Source: Terriglobales bacterium (GTDB taxonomy: Bacteria > Acidobacteriota > Terriglobia > Terriglobales > Acidobacteriaceae). Taken from it: a stretch of 64,000 nt of DNA. Below are positions 18,067 through 26,686 of the stretch, piece by piece. The DNA lies in contig DASPRM010000157.1 in the NCBI GenBank assembly GCA_035624455.1, positions 23,795-87,794 on the forward strand, written 5' to 3'. Below the pieces are notes generated by a model. The model was not told the DNA's origin, made no database searches, and saw nothing but the letters and a program-made list of their open reading frames with translations. The stretch's first letter is position 1; every line of letters starts with the position of its first letter. A program made the translations under genes and the position numbers.

Positions 18067-18945
18067 TTACTTAACCGCTCCCTCGGCAATGTATTTCCCG
18101 ATGATGGGCTCCAGCCGCTTGAGTGTTTCGGGTGGGATTTTCGCTCGATCAGTAACAATTGCTGTCGCCAGGGCCGAGGCACAATTGCAATTGCGTTTGC
18201 TAGGCATGCGGGCTACCGAATGACGCAGCACGCGAATTGCATTCTCCGCATTCTTCATCAACACGGCGATGATCTGCTCGGCGGTAACCGATTCATGAGC
18301 CGGATGCCAGCAATCGTAGTCTGTGACCATGGCCAGCGTGGCATAGCAAATCTCTGCTTCACGCGCCAGCTTGGCTTCCTGCAAGTTAGTCATGCCGATG
18401 ACGTCCACGCCCCAACTGCGATACAGATTCGATTCTGCCTTAGTCGAAAACTGCGGGCCCTCGATGCACAGGTAGGTGCCACCCAGCTTTGCGTTTACCT
18501 CTGCTTCACTGCAGGCTGCATTCAGCACTCTCGAAACTTCCGGGCAAACCGGATCCGCGAACGCGATGTGCACCACCACTCCATCACCAAAGAAAGTCGA
18601 CTTCCGCGCATACGTGCGGTCCACAAATTGATCGGGGATCACAAAATCCATCGGGCAGAGTTTTTCTTTCAGAGATCCCACTGCTGACGGAGACAGGATT
18701 CGCTCCACCCCCAGCATTTTGAATCCCATGATGTTTGCCCGGAAATTCAACTCACTGGGCAGAATGCGGTGTCCGCGCCCATGCCGCGCCAGAAATGCGA
18801 CCCTCCTTCCTTCCAGCTTGCCCAGAATGTAGCCATCCGACGGCTCACCAAATGCTGTATCCAGCCTAACCTCGCGCACATCGCTGAGCCCAGGCATGCT
18901 GTACAGACCACTGCCGCCGATAATCCCAATCTCCGCTTCCGACAA
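18067..18945 (-). CDS. mtnP: S-methyl-5'-thioadenosine phosphorylase
   Basis: Phosphorolyses methylthioadenosine (a by-product of polyamine and homoserine-lactone type reactions) to adenine and methylthioribose-1-phosphate. It has 292 residues. The family motifs are IIGGSGLY (8-15), FLARHGRGHRILPSE, LSPSAVGSLKE, YLCIEGPQFSTKAESNLYR and MTNLQEAKLAREAEICYA, followed by VTDYDCWH. Some family members prefer other purine nucleosides, but the sequence resembles MTAP more than PNP. The start is TTG with a good AGGAGT site 5 bases upstream, which decides the start. It is first in the run mtnP-pfkB-glycosyltransferase-dapF. Confidence 0.93.
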   Translation of the reverse strand: MSEAEIGIIGGSGLYSMPGLSDVREVRLDTAFGEPSDGYILGKLEGRRVAFLARHGRGHRILPSELNFRANIMGFKMLGVERILSPSAVGSLKEKLCPMDFVIPDQFVDRTYARKSTFFGDGVVVHIAFADPVCPEVSRVLNAACSEAEVNAKLGGTYLCIEGPQFSTKAESNLYRSWGVDVIGMTNLQEAKLAREAEICYATLAMVTDYDCWHPAHESVTAEQIIAVLMKNAENAIRVLRHSVARMPSKRNCNCASALATAIVTDRAKIPPETLKRLEPIIGKYIAEGAVK

Positions 18946-19058
18946 AACTTACTCCTGAATGTGCGAATTCACTGAGAAACGTCGCGCTGGAACCCACGCG
19001 GAACAACCGGTGTTGCGGAACTTGCGATTATACAAAACGGCACGCAGGCTATATTCCC

Positions 19059-20624
19059 TTAGTGTTGTCCCACGGCCGCCCCATATGCCGCGTTCTTCAA
19101 CGCCAGCGAATCGTCGAAGCCTTCCGTAATTAGCAGAATCGGGCCGCGCGCCTCCAGCTTGATCAGGCCATCGGCAGTTCGCCATGTATCTTTCGTTGTG
19201 ACAACTCTCGCCGCTTCCATGTTGCCATCCGCATCATGCCTGCCTTTGATCACCGCTCCCTCTTCAATCTTACCCTCGACCTTGTATCTCTTCGGAATCG
19301 AAGCCGCATAGATTTTCCCGAAATTTTCCGCCGCCTCTGGAGACGCCCAGCGGGAGACATAGATCAGCGCAATGTTCTCCGGCTTCGTATCCGGAGCGCC
19401 TTTCTTCTTTGCCGCATAGTAATAGCCACCCCGCCAGTTACTCGCGACTACTTTGGAATCCTCCTCTGGAACTCCATACTGTTCCGCCATCACCTTGACG
19501 TCGAACTCCCCGATCGAGCCCACATCGTATTTCTCCCACTCCACTCCCAAAACCTGGTCGAAGTTAGGCAACTCCAGTGCTGGTGTCCGCTCACCTGCCA
19601 GGTACGTCTTGGGCTCCATGATCTGGCGAGTATCGAGCGGAGGATTCTTGAATACGCCCGCAAAGGCCTGCTCTTTTCCTCCTTTTGCCAACAGCTCGCG
19701 CTCAAAATCCAGCCCATAGGTGTAGGGAAAGACCAGCACCTCCTTCAAATAAAGCGGGGCCTTGGCAAAAATAGGAGATCCGGTGCCGTCCATCATGCCC
19801 GCTTCCATCGCCTGCACCAGCAGAGGCGCACTCAGAACCGACTGCCCGGCGGGCGCCAGCATGTAATTGAGCATGGCAACCATCGCCTGCCCTTCTACTG
19901 CAGCTTCCCGCGCCGCGATCTGCTCATCAGACTGGATCTCGGTTTGCATCTTGCTGCCAGCCTTGGAATTTTTCCCCATCCACTTCTCGATTCCAAAGTT
20001 CTGGTCCTGCAGGGCATGCGTAAGTTCATGGGCCATGACCGGCTTCTGAGATTCCGGCTCGACCCAGTCCAGCAGGTAAACCGTCTTGTCTTTGGAGTTG
20101 TAATAGCCCGCCACCTGCTCTTTCAGCAGCTCCAGCATGAATGGCTCCAGCTGGAAGTTGCGGGGTATCAATCCAAATTTTTTCAGCACTACCTCCGAAC
20201 GTTTCAGCCTTTGCGCCTGCTCGTCTTCTGTGAACCGGTCGGAGACGAACTTGGCCACTTCCTCCCGGCTGGTGAACTTCCGCTTGATTTTGTGGTGCAG
20301 GCGTAGCCCGGTATCGCGGCTGTCGAATTGCACGATGGCTTCAATCGAGCGAAGCAGTTCGTCAGCTTCCGCATGGGTGATGTGGTGTTCAGGCCCAGCC
20401 GCCGACGTCTCTCCCGGCAAGGGGGCCTGGCTGTCAGGGGCCTGCTGATTCGTAAGTCCAACGTCTGACCTGCCTTGCGGCCCTGAAGGACCTGCTGTCT
20501 GCCCCGGGCTGGCGCCGCCAAACGCCAGTAGTATCAACAGTACAAGAACCAAGAGATTAGGGGGTACCGGCCCTAAGTCTGATCTACGAGGCTTCAATCG
20601 AACTCCCGAGGTTGTCTTAGGCAT
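19059..20624 (-). CDS. Secreted putative zinc metalloprotease (HELTH motif)
   Basis: A 521-residue exported protein. A basic N-terminus and hydrophobic segment (about 24-38, LLVLVLLILLAFGG) form a signal peptide or anchor, followed by a Gly/Pro/Gln-rich linker. The central region contains VMAHELTHALQDQNFG, an HExxH zinc-binding motif like those in gluzincin or DUF-type peptidases. Residues further on (EIQSDEQIAAREAAVEGQAMVAM) contain a Glu-rich helix that could supply the third ligand. I cannot assign it to a named family. It precedes mtnP by 113 bp in the same direction and may be its own unit. Confidence 0.8.
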   Translation of the reverse strand: MPKTTSGVRLKPRRSDLGPVPPNLLVLVLLILLAFGGASPGQTAGPSGPQGRSDVGLTNQQAPDSQAPLPGETSAAGPEHHITHAEADELLRSIEAIVQFDSRDTGLRLHHKIKRKFTSREEVAKFVSDRFTEDEQAQRLKRSEVVLKKFGLIPRNFQLEPFMLELLKEQVAGYYNSKDKTVYLLDWVEPESQKPVMAHELTHALQDQNFGIEKWMGKNSKAGSKMQTEIQSDEQIAAREAAVEGQAMVAMLNYMLAPAGQSVLSAPLLVQAMEAGMMDGTGSPIFAKAPLYLKEVLVFPYTYGLDFERELLAKGGKEQAFAGVFKNPPLDTRQIMEPKTYLAGERTPALELPNFDQVLGVEWEKYDVGSIGEFDVKVMAEQYGVPEEDSKVVASNWRGGYYYAAKKKGAPDTKPENIALIYVSRWASPEAAENFGKIYAASIPKRYKVEGKIEEGAVIKGRHDADGNMEAARVVTTKDTWRTADGLIKLEARGPILLITEGFDDSLALKNAAYGAAVGQH

Positions 20625-20715
20625 ATACCGGATGCTCGCGGTTGTTGCCCTCTTCCTCTATGGATAACATTACCGCATAATCTACCGCTCAGCGGGGGGT
20701 GGGATCGTACTTGCC

Positions 20716-21201
20716 ATGAAAGACGCAGACCAGAGGGACCAGGCTATTGAGTTCTTTCGCCAGGCCTACGCCCATCAGATGCAGGGCGAATACAAGGAAG
20801 CGATCGAACTTTATACCCGTTCCATCGAAGCATTTCCCACTGCCGAGGCTTACACCTTTCGCGGCTGGACCTACTCTCTGCTGGGAGACTATTCCACCGC
20901 CATCGCCGAGTGCATGGAAGCGATAAAGTTAGACCCGGAATTCGGTAACCCCTACAACGACATTGGGGCTTACATGATCGAACAGAAACGCCTCGATGAA
21001 GCTCTGCCTTGGCTGGAGAAAGCCACTCGCGCCCGCCGCTACGATGCCTATTGTTTTCCCTGGTACAACATGGGCCGCGTTTACGAGAAGAAGTACAACT
21101 GGGCGCAAGCCAAGAAGTGCTATCGGCGCGCCGTAGAAGAAAATCCGAAATACATGCCCGCCAAAGTCGCCCTCAAGCGCTTGCGCGTCATCTGGAATTG
21201 A
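20716..21201 (+). CDS. Tetratricopeptide repeat protein
   Basis: A 161-residue cytoplasmic protein made of about four TPR units. Examples are AYAHQMQGEYKEAIELYTRS, GWTYSLLGDYSTAIAECMEA, IGAYMIEQKRLDEALPWLEK and GRVYEKKYNWAQAKKCYRRA. TPRs serve as protein-binding scaffolds. There is no signal peptide or other domain, so its partner is unknown. It is divergent from the secreted metalloprotease gene and convergent with the leuB-like gene. Confidence 0.88.
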   Translation: MKDADQRDQAIEFFRQAYAHQMQGEYKEAIELYTRSIEAFPTAEAYTFRGWTYSLLGDYSTAIAECMEAIKLDPEFGNPYNDIGAYMIEQKRLDEALPWLEKATRARRYDAYCFPWYNMGRVYEKKYNWAQAKKCYRRAVEENPKYMPAKVALKRLRVIWN

Positions 21202-21256
21202 CGATATCTGATTGCTTGCCCAATACCACGTGGGAATGGACATCTCGTCCGCTCAG

Positions 21257-21273
21257 GCCGAGCGCAGCTCGGC
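21257..21273. terminator. Perfect hairpin between convergent genes
   Basis: GCCGAGC-GCA-GCTCGGC makes a perfect 7-bp stem with a 3-nt loop in the 101-bp gap between the TPR gene (plus) and the leuB-like gene (minus). There is no clear T-run on either side, so terminator function is only suggested by position. Confidence 0.4.
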
Positions 21274-21302
21274 ACCATCAACCTTGCACTTACCCAATTG
21301 AT

Positions 21303-22352
21303 TCACTCCCCCACCTTCTTCCTGATCCACTCCGCACACCCCTTTGTGCCCAGACTGCCCCCCACGTCCTGCGTCGTTTTCTTCTGCTGCACCGCCTCGA
21401 GCACTGCCGCTTCAATTTTCTTCGCCTCTGCCGCCAGCCCCAGGTGCGACAGCATCATTGCTCCAGTCAGGATCGCGCCCATCGGATTAGCGATATCTTT
21501 GCCCGCGATCGGCGGCGCCGACCCATGCACCGGCTCGAACATCGAAGTCCGGCCCGGATGGATATTCCCGCTCGCTGCCATGCCCAATCCTCCCTGCAAC
21601 GCCGCCGCCAGGTCGGTAATAATGTCGCCGAACATATTGTTGGTCACGATCACGTCCAGTGACCTCGGTTCCCGCACCATCTGCAGGCACAACGCATCCA
21701 CGTACATATGCTGGCGCTGAATCTCCGGAAATTCCTGCGCCACCTGCTTGAACACTCGCTGCCACAAACCTCCGGCGTAGGTCATGACATTCGATTTGTC
21801 CGCCATTAGTACTTTCTTCCGGCCGTTCACGCGCGCATATTCAAAGGCAAAACGAATCACCCGCTCCACTCCCTTGCGGGTATTCATGTCCTCCTGCGTC
21901 GCAACTTCATCCAGCGTATCGCGCTTGAAGGTTCCTCCCATATCCATGTACACACCTTCAGTATTCTCGCGGATCACAACAAAATCGACGTCGCTTGGAG
22001 TGGCATTCTTCAGCGGACACAGCGATTCATCCAGCAACTTTACCGGCCGCACATTCGCATAGAGGTCCATCTTGAACCGCATGCCGAGAAGGATCTCCTT
22101 GGCATGAACATTGCTGGGCACGCGCGGATCACCCAGGGCGCCCACAAAAATGGCATCAAATTCTCGTGCCAGCATGGTGAAGCCGTCAGCTGGAATGGTC
22201 GTGCCATCCTTCAGGTAGCGGTCGGCGCCCCAATCAAAATAGGTAAATTCCAGCGGCACCTCGGTAACATCCATCACGCTCACTGCCAGCGGAATCACTT
22301 CCTGCCCAATGCCATCCCCCGGAACAACCGCAATGCGCTTCTTCTCATTCAC
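21303..22352 (-). CDS. 3-isopropylmalate / isocitrate dehydrogenase family protein (LeuB-like)
   Basis: NAD(P)-dependent beta-decarboxylating dehydrogenase, 349 residues. Motifs are IAVVPGDGIGQEV (7-19), RFKMDLYANVRPVKLL, RENTEGVYMDMGG (loop contacting the substrate gamma-group), the catalytic Lys region ADKSNVM, TNNMFGDIITDLAAALQGGLGMAASGNIHP and EPVHGSAPPIAGKDIANPMGAI. The EPVHGSAPxIAGK motif and length fit LeuB. The RENTEGVY loop is less like classic LeuB (RELTGG) and more like homoisocitrate, tartrate or isocitrate relatives. No leuA, leuC or leuD gene is adjacent. The start is GTG. Confidence 0.82.
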   Translation of the reverse strand: MNEKKRIAVVPGDGIGQEVIPLAVSVMDVTEVPLEFTYFDWGADRYLKDGTTIPADGFTMLAREFDAIFVGALGDPRVPSNVHAKEILLGMRFKMDLYANVRPVKLLDESLCPLKNATPSDVDFVVIRENTEGVYMDMGGTFKRDTLDEVATQEDMNTRKGVERVIRFAFEYARVNGRKKVLMADKSNVMTYAGGLWQRVFKQVAQEFPEIQRQHMYVDALCLQMVREPRSLDVIVTNNMFGDIITDLAAALQGGLGMAASGNIHPGRTSMFEPVHGSAPPIAGKDIANPMGAILTGAMMLSHLGLAAEAKKIEAAVLEAVQQKKTTQDVGGSLGTKGCAEWIRKKVGE

Positions 22353-22422
22353 GCGGGAAAAGATATCAGATCAATCCACAAGCCAACGCTATTCGCCAAC
22401 ACGCCTGCTCTCCCACGCGGGC

Positions 22423-22428
22423 TATAAT
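22423..22428 (+). promoter_or_regulatory. TATAAT -10 element candidate before ygfZ
   Basis: A perfect TATAAT lies 11 bases before the ATG at 22440. The -35 region at the expected spacing does not match TTGACA. If used, the transcript would have a very short leader, yet AGGG at 22431-22434 still precedes the start. Low confidence. Confidence 0.35.
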
Positions 22429-22439
22429 TAAGGGTTGCG

Positions 22440-23519
22440 ATGACGACGCTGACTACGCCGCTGAACGAACATCTTCTCGCCGCTGGCGCCCGAAGGGGCG
22501 AATACCGCGGCGTCGAAACCGCACGCTCCTTTGGCAACCCGACACACGAGTTCGGAATTTTGCTTCGCGGCTGCGGCCTTTTCGATCTCGGCTGGCGCTC
22601 AAAAATCTCGATCACCGGTAAAGATCGCATCCGCTGGATGAACGGCATGGCCACCAATAACATCCGTGACCTGCCGGTGGATCAGGGCAATTACAACTTC
22701 TTGCTCAATGCTCAAGGCCGTATCCAAGGCGACCTTTATGTCTATAACTTCGGCGATCACCTGCTTGTGGACACCGAAGCCTGGCAGACCCCGACCATTC
22801 TGAAGCTGTTCAAGCACTACATCATCATGGATGCCGTCGAGGTTACGGACATCAGCGAAAAGCTCACCGCCTTGGGATTGCAGGGACCCCAATCGCGCGA
22901 GGTGCTTCACCGCCTGGGACTCAATGTCCCCGACGATCTTCGGCCACAGCATGTCCTGAAGCTGACCTGGCAAAATGTTGGCGTCTCCCTGATCCGCATG
23001 GCCGGCCATCTTGCAGACGGTTACGAAATCTGGCTGTCGCCCTCTGACGCAAGCCGTCTATGGGATGCCCTGTCTGCCGCCGGAGCGACTCCGGTTGGCA
23101 CCGATGCGCTGGAAATCTTCCGCGTCACCGCTGGAATTCCGCGCTTCGGCCAGGACATTCGTGATCGCGACCTGCCCCAGGAAACGGGACAGATGCAAGC
23201 CCTCAATTTCTCGAAAGGTTGTTACCTCGGACAGGAGATCGTCGAACGCATCCGCTCTCGAGGCAATGTTCATCGCCAACTGACCGGATTACTGATCGAA
23301 GGTGAGCCCCCTGCTCCAGGAACCAAGCTGGTAGTAAACGGCAAAGACGTGGGAGAAATCACAACCGCTCTGAAGGTGCCTGCAGCCGGCGCTGAGAAAA
23401 CATTGGCCTTGGGGTACATTCGGAAGGAAGCCGTCCGCCCGGATATCATCGTGCAAGTGAATGGATCGCAGGCGAAGCTTTTCAATCCGCCATTCCGGGA
23501 AGCACTATTGACCGGTTAA
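22440..23519 (+). CDS. ygfZ: YgfZ/GcvT-family folate-binding protein
   Basis: A tetrahydrofolate-binding protein of the aminomethyltransferase fold that helps build or repair Fe-S clusters in some enzymes. It has 359 residues. The diagnostic YgfZ motif KGCYLGQEIVERIRSRG (about 259-275) includes the conserved cysteine. The N-terminal GcvT-like domain contains FDLGWRSKISITGKDRIRWMNG. The true gcvT is elsewhere in this window (58297-59445). The start ATG has an AGGG 5 bases upstream. It is the first of four genes in the same direction, with 46 bp to the next. Confidence 0.93.
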   Translation: MTTLTTPLNEHLLAAGARRGEYRGVETARSFGNPTHEFGILLRGCGLFDLGWRSKISITGKDRIRWMNGMATNNIRDLPVDQGNYNFLLNAQGRIQGDLYVYNFGDHLLVDTEAWQTPTILKLFKHYIIMDAVEVTDISEKLTALGLQGPQSREVLHRLGLNVPDDLRPQHVLKLTWQNVGVSLIRMAGHLADGYEIWLSPSDASRLWDALSAAGATPVGTDALEIFRVTAGIPRFGQDIRDRDLPQETGQMQALNFSKGCYLGQEIVERIRSRGNVHRQLTGLLIEGEPPAPGTKLVVNGKDVGEITTALKVPAAGAEKTLALGYIRKEAVRPDIIVQVNGSQAKLFNPPFREALLTG

Positions 23520-23565
23520 TCAAGATCTGCCGTTTCTACAAATCAAAACTATCGGACCTTTGAGT

Positions 23566-24147
23566 ATGCCACCCAAAAAAGAACAAGAGTTCACAGTTAC
23601 TGATCGACGCCGTTTTGTTGAGGACGGTGAGGCTCAAACAAGTACTCCTAACGTCGAGAACGAGCCTGCCTCTCCCGGATCGCAGAGTCCCTTCCTCGCG
23701 CCCGAGACCGAAGCTGGACCCTCACCAGACGCCCAAGCTCCGCCTCCGCCTTCCGAAGCCGAGCAACAGGCTCAGCACCACGCATTTAAACAGTCCACTG
23801 CCAGCCTCGACGAGGAACTGAAATCCGCCACCGGTCGCCCGGCTCAGGATTTCGAGATGACCTTCGAGCGCTTTGTCGCTTCGCTTTACATGACCGCTCT
23901 CATGCAGATGGGCCTGCTGAAGGAGCCGGGTATGCAGCCCCCTCCTGTCGACCTGCTCGGAGCTCGGCAGACCGTCGACACGCTGGTCCTGCTGCGTGAC
24001 AAAACCAAAGGCAATCTCACTCCCGCGGAAGAGAACATGCTCAAGAACTCGCTATATGAGGCGCAGATGGCATACGTGGAAGTCACTAACGCCCTTAGCC
24101 GTGCTGCGCAAGCTCCGCCGGCAGGCTCGTCCGCGTTCAAAAAATGA
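23566..24147 (+). CDS. DUF1844 domain protein
   Basis: A 193-residue protein. The first 85 residues are low-complexity, rich in Pro, Ser, Glu and Gln, and probably disordered. Residues about 90-175 form the DUF1844 core (TFERFVASLYMTALMQMGL, then LGARQTVDTLVLLRDKTKGN and LYEAQMAYVEVTN). Function unknown. The ATG at 23566 was chosen over TTG two codons earlier. Its last four bases overlap the start of the metallo-hydrolase gene, suggesting coupled translation. Confidence 0.88.
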   Translation: MPPKKEQEFTVTDRRRFVEDGEAQTSTPNVENEPASPGSQSPFLAPETEAGPSPDAQAPPPPSEAEQQAQHHAFKQSTASLDEELKSATGRPAQDFEMTFERFVASLYMTALMQMGLLKEPGMQPPPVDLLGARQTVDTLVLLRDKTKGNLTPAEENMLKNSLYEAQMAYVEVTNALSRAAQAPPAGSSAFKK

Positions 24148-24914
24148 AAGCCATCCTGACCGTCTTGGGTAGCGGCACGTCGATGGGAGTACCCACCATC
24201 GGTTGCGGCTGTGCGGTTTGCAACTCCCCGGATCCGCTGGACCGCCGCACTCGCCCCTCCATCATGCTGGACTACGACGGCAAGCGGGTGGTAATCGACA
24301 CCACGCCCGATTTCCGCGAGCAGGCGATCCGCGAGCGCATCCGCTCGGTCGATGCGGTCCTCTATACCCACGCCCACGCCGACCACATTCTCGGTCTTGA
24401 TGACCTACGCCCTCTAACCTTCAACCGGCCAGGCAAGCTGCCGCTCTATGCCGAAGCCAAAACCCTCGAACGCTTGCGCAGTATGTTCAGCTATATCTTT
24501 GCCGGCGATTACAAGTACGGTGGGCTGGCGGAGGTGGAGTTGCGCGAAATCGATGGCCCCGTGGACTTATGGGGCGCCCACTTCAGCCCGGTTCGCATTT
24601 TTCATGGCGACAATGAGATTCTTGGTTTTCGCTTTGGCGGAGCTGCGTACCTGACCGACTTCAGCACCATTCCTGACGAGTCCTTCTGCCAATTGCAGAA
24701 TCTCGACATCCTTTTCCTGGATGCCTTGAGGCATAAACCTCATCCCACCCACTCCACGGTTGAGCATTCCCTGGCCATCGTCGAGCGTTGCCAGCCCCGC
24801 AGAGCGTTCTTCACCCATATCTCCCACGACCTGCCTCATGCCGCGACTAATGCTATCCTGCCTCCCAACGTTCGTTTAGCACACGACGGTATGAAGCTCG
24901 AATTCGAAATCTGA
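24144..24914 (+). CDS. MBL-fold metallo-hydrolase, PhnP-like
   Basis: A 256-residue metallo-beta-lactamase-fold hydrolase, probably a phosphodiesterase. The zinc-binding motif THAHADH (75-81) is followed by the later ligand histidines and FLDALRHKPHPTHSTVEHS and FFTHISHDLPH. The N-terminal cluster CGCAVC (21-26) matches the structural zinc site known in PhnP (phosphoribosyl cyclic phosphate phosphodiesterase). No phn genes are nearby, so the real substrate may differ. It overlaps the DUF1844 gene by 4 bases and ends 11 bp before ribF. Confidence 0.9.
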   Translation: MKAILTVLGSGTSMGVPTIGCGCAVCNSPDPLDRRTRPSIMLDYDGKRVVIDTTPDFREQAIRERIRSVDAVLYTHAHADHILGLDDLRPLTFNRPGKLPLYAEAKTLERLRSMFSYIFAGDYKYGGLAEVELREIDGPVDLWGAHFSPVRIFHGDNEILGFRFGGAAYLTDFSTIPDESFCQLQNLDILFLDALRHKPHPTHSTVEHSLAIVERCQPRRAFFTHISHDLPHAATNAILPPNVRLAHDGMKLEFEI

Positions 24915-24925
24915 ATCGGAATTGC

Positions 24926-25903
24926 ATGCGCATCTTTCGCCACCTCGAAGATGTTCCCGCAGATCTGGGGCCTACCTTCCTTAGCGTCGGGAATTTCGAT
25001 GGCGTTCACCGCGCCCACCAGGCGGTCCTGAATGAACTGATCGACCGTGCACGCCGCGCTGATGCCATCGCCATGGTGGTCACTTTCGATCCGCACCCCT
25101 ACCGCATCCTGCGCCCCGATTCAGATCTCAAGCTGCTGACTCCCACTCCTGTCAAACTGGACCTGCTGCAGCAATACGGCATTCACGCCGTCCTCGTGCT
25201 TCCCTTCACGCGCGACCTTTCATTGATGAACCCTGCTGAATTTGCTTCTCAGATTCTGGTCCGCCGTCTGCACGCGCGTGAGGTTCATGAAGGCTTCAAC
25301 TTCCGTTTCGGGCACAAAGCACAGGGCGACGTAACCCTGCTCGAAAGTCTTGGCCGCCAGCTCGGCTTTTCGCTTGAGATCTACCCCGAGATGCAAATCC
25401 GCGGCGAGACCGTCTCCAGCAGCCAAATTCGAAGGTTGCTTCGCGAAGGCAATGCCAGCAAAGCACGCCACCTGCTCGGCAGAGTGTTCAGCATCTGGTC
25501 CACCCCGGGACGAGGGCGCGGCTACGGGCATAAATACACCGTGCCGACAATCAATTTGAGTCGCTACGATGAGTTGGTTCCCGCAGATGGCGTCTATATC
25601 ACCCAGTCCCGCATTGGCGACGAGTGCTTCGACTCCGTTACTAATGTCGGCACTCGGCCCACTTTTGGCGCTGATTCCTTCGCCATTGAAAGCCATCTGC
25701 TGAACTTTCATCCCATCGACCTCGCTGCCGACACTCCCGTCGAACTCTCCTTTCTACGGCGGGTACGCGACGAGATCAAGTTCCCCTCGGTTGAGGCTCT
25801 ACGCGAGCAGATCGCCCGCGACGTGCACCGCGCCCGCCGCTTCTTCCACCTGCGGGAGAAATTTGCAGAACTGTCCACCGCCAGGGCAACTGCTCATCCA
25901 TGA
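24926..25903 (+). CDS. ribF: Bifunctional riboflavin kinase / FAD synthetase
   Basis: Makes FMN from riboflavin and ATP, then FAD from FMN and ATP. The protein is 325 residues. The N-terminal adenylyltransferase has VGNFDGVHRAHQ (about 18-29), VTFDPHP, the FNFRFGHKAQGD loop and SSSQIRRLLREG. The C-terminal kinase domain carries GYGHKYTVPTINLSRYDELVPADGVY, where PTIN replaces the usual PTAN but keeps the metal-binding Thr and Asn, and NVGTRPTFG. Fourth gene in the ygfZ-DUF1844-hydrolase-ribF run. FAD supply fits the flavin enzymes elsewhere in the window. Confidence 0.94.
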   Translation: MRIFRHLEDVPADLGPTFLSVGNFDGVHRAHQAVLNELIDRARRADAIAMVVTFDPHPYRILRPDSDLKLLTPTPVKLDLLQQYGIHAVLVLPFTRDLSLMNPAEFASQILVRRLHAREVHEGFNFRFGHKAQGDVTLLESLGRQLGFSLEIYPEMQIRGETVSSSQIRRLLREGNASKARHLLGRVFSIWSTPGRGRGYGHKYTVPTINLSRYDELVPADGVYITQSRIGDECFDSVTNVGTRPTFGADSFAIESHLLNFHPIDLAADTPVELSFLRRVRDEIKFPSVEALREQIARDVHRARRFFHLREKFAELSTARATAHP

Positions 25904-25927
25904 GCCGAAGTGTCATCTTGAGGCGTC

Positions 25928-26614
25928 CTACGGATACGTCACCGGCACGGTCATCGGCGTCTGTACCCGTGCGCGGAAGATGGCGTTCTTCTCCTCTACT
26001 TCGGCGATGGCGTCCGCATGAATTGTGTAGTGCCCGCGCGGTAGGCTCGAGCCAAACGGAATTAGCTGATCAATCTCCAGGTGCACCAGCGTGAACTTCT
26101 GATACCCCAGCGCAAATGCTTTTCCGTATTGGTCAACTGCCACGATGATCACGGTCAAATCAAAATCGTCCCCCGTGTAGTTGGAAACCACCACGGAACC
26201 ATCGATCCGATCATCCTGCACTTTGGGTCCGTGCTTCCAATTGATCGTCAAGGCAGCCCGGATCGTAATCGTGCAGTCCTGTCTCACCTTCTGGACTGGT
26301 AAGCTGTAATCGGACACTTCCACGGTAAAGCGAAAGTCGCCCGGAACCCGAGCCACCCCGGAAATAATGCCCCGTGATCGGTCCAATGCGAGCCCCGGCG
26401 GCAGTTTGCCAATAGGAAGATTCCAGCTGATCGGCGCCTGGCCGCCCTGCACCTTGAAGTGGAAGCGGTAGTCGCTGCCCACCATCCCGTCAGGCAGTGG
26501 CAGGGGCGTCAGCGTAAGTGGGGCAACCACCGCCTGAGCACTAACGCGCGGACCCGAGATGCACCACATCAACAAAATGGCCGGCAGAAACGAAAATGCC
26601 CAGCACGAGCGCAT
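25928..26614 (-). CDS. Secreted protein with Ig-like (putative Ig) domain
   Basis: From the ATG at 26614 the protein has 228 residues. A signal peptide (about 1-26, ending near VSA-QA) is followed by one putative-Ig fold (TPLPLPDGMVGSDYRFHFKVQGGQAPISWNLP, then GLALDRSRGIISGVARVPGDFRFTVEVSD). This APISWNLPxGxLPPGLxLD pattern is common in extracellular acidobacterial proteins. The second half (about 120-228) is a beta-rich region without a recognised family. Role unknown; it is convergent with ribF with a 24-bp gap. Confidence 0.75.
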   Translation of the reverse strand: MRSCWAFSFLPAILLMWCISGPRVSAQAVVAPLTLTPLPLPDGMVGSDYRFHFKVQGGQAPISWNLPIGKLPPGLALDRSRGIISGVARVPGDFRFTVEVSDYSLPVQKVRQDCTITIRAALTINWKHGPKVQDDRIDGSVVVSNYTGDDFDLTVIIVAVDQYGKAFALGYQKFTLVHLEIDQLIPFGSSLPRGHYTIHADAIAEVEEKNAIFRARVQTPMTVPVTYP

Positions 26615-26686
26615 TTGCGGATTATACGGGCAGCCCGCAATTCCCCTGCCCACCGGTTGATCTCTGTCCTGCTACAATCCCCGCCC

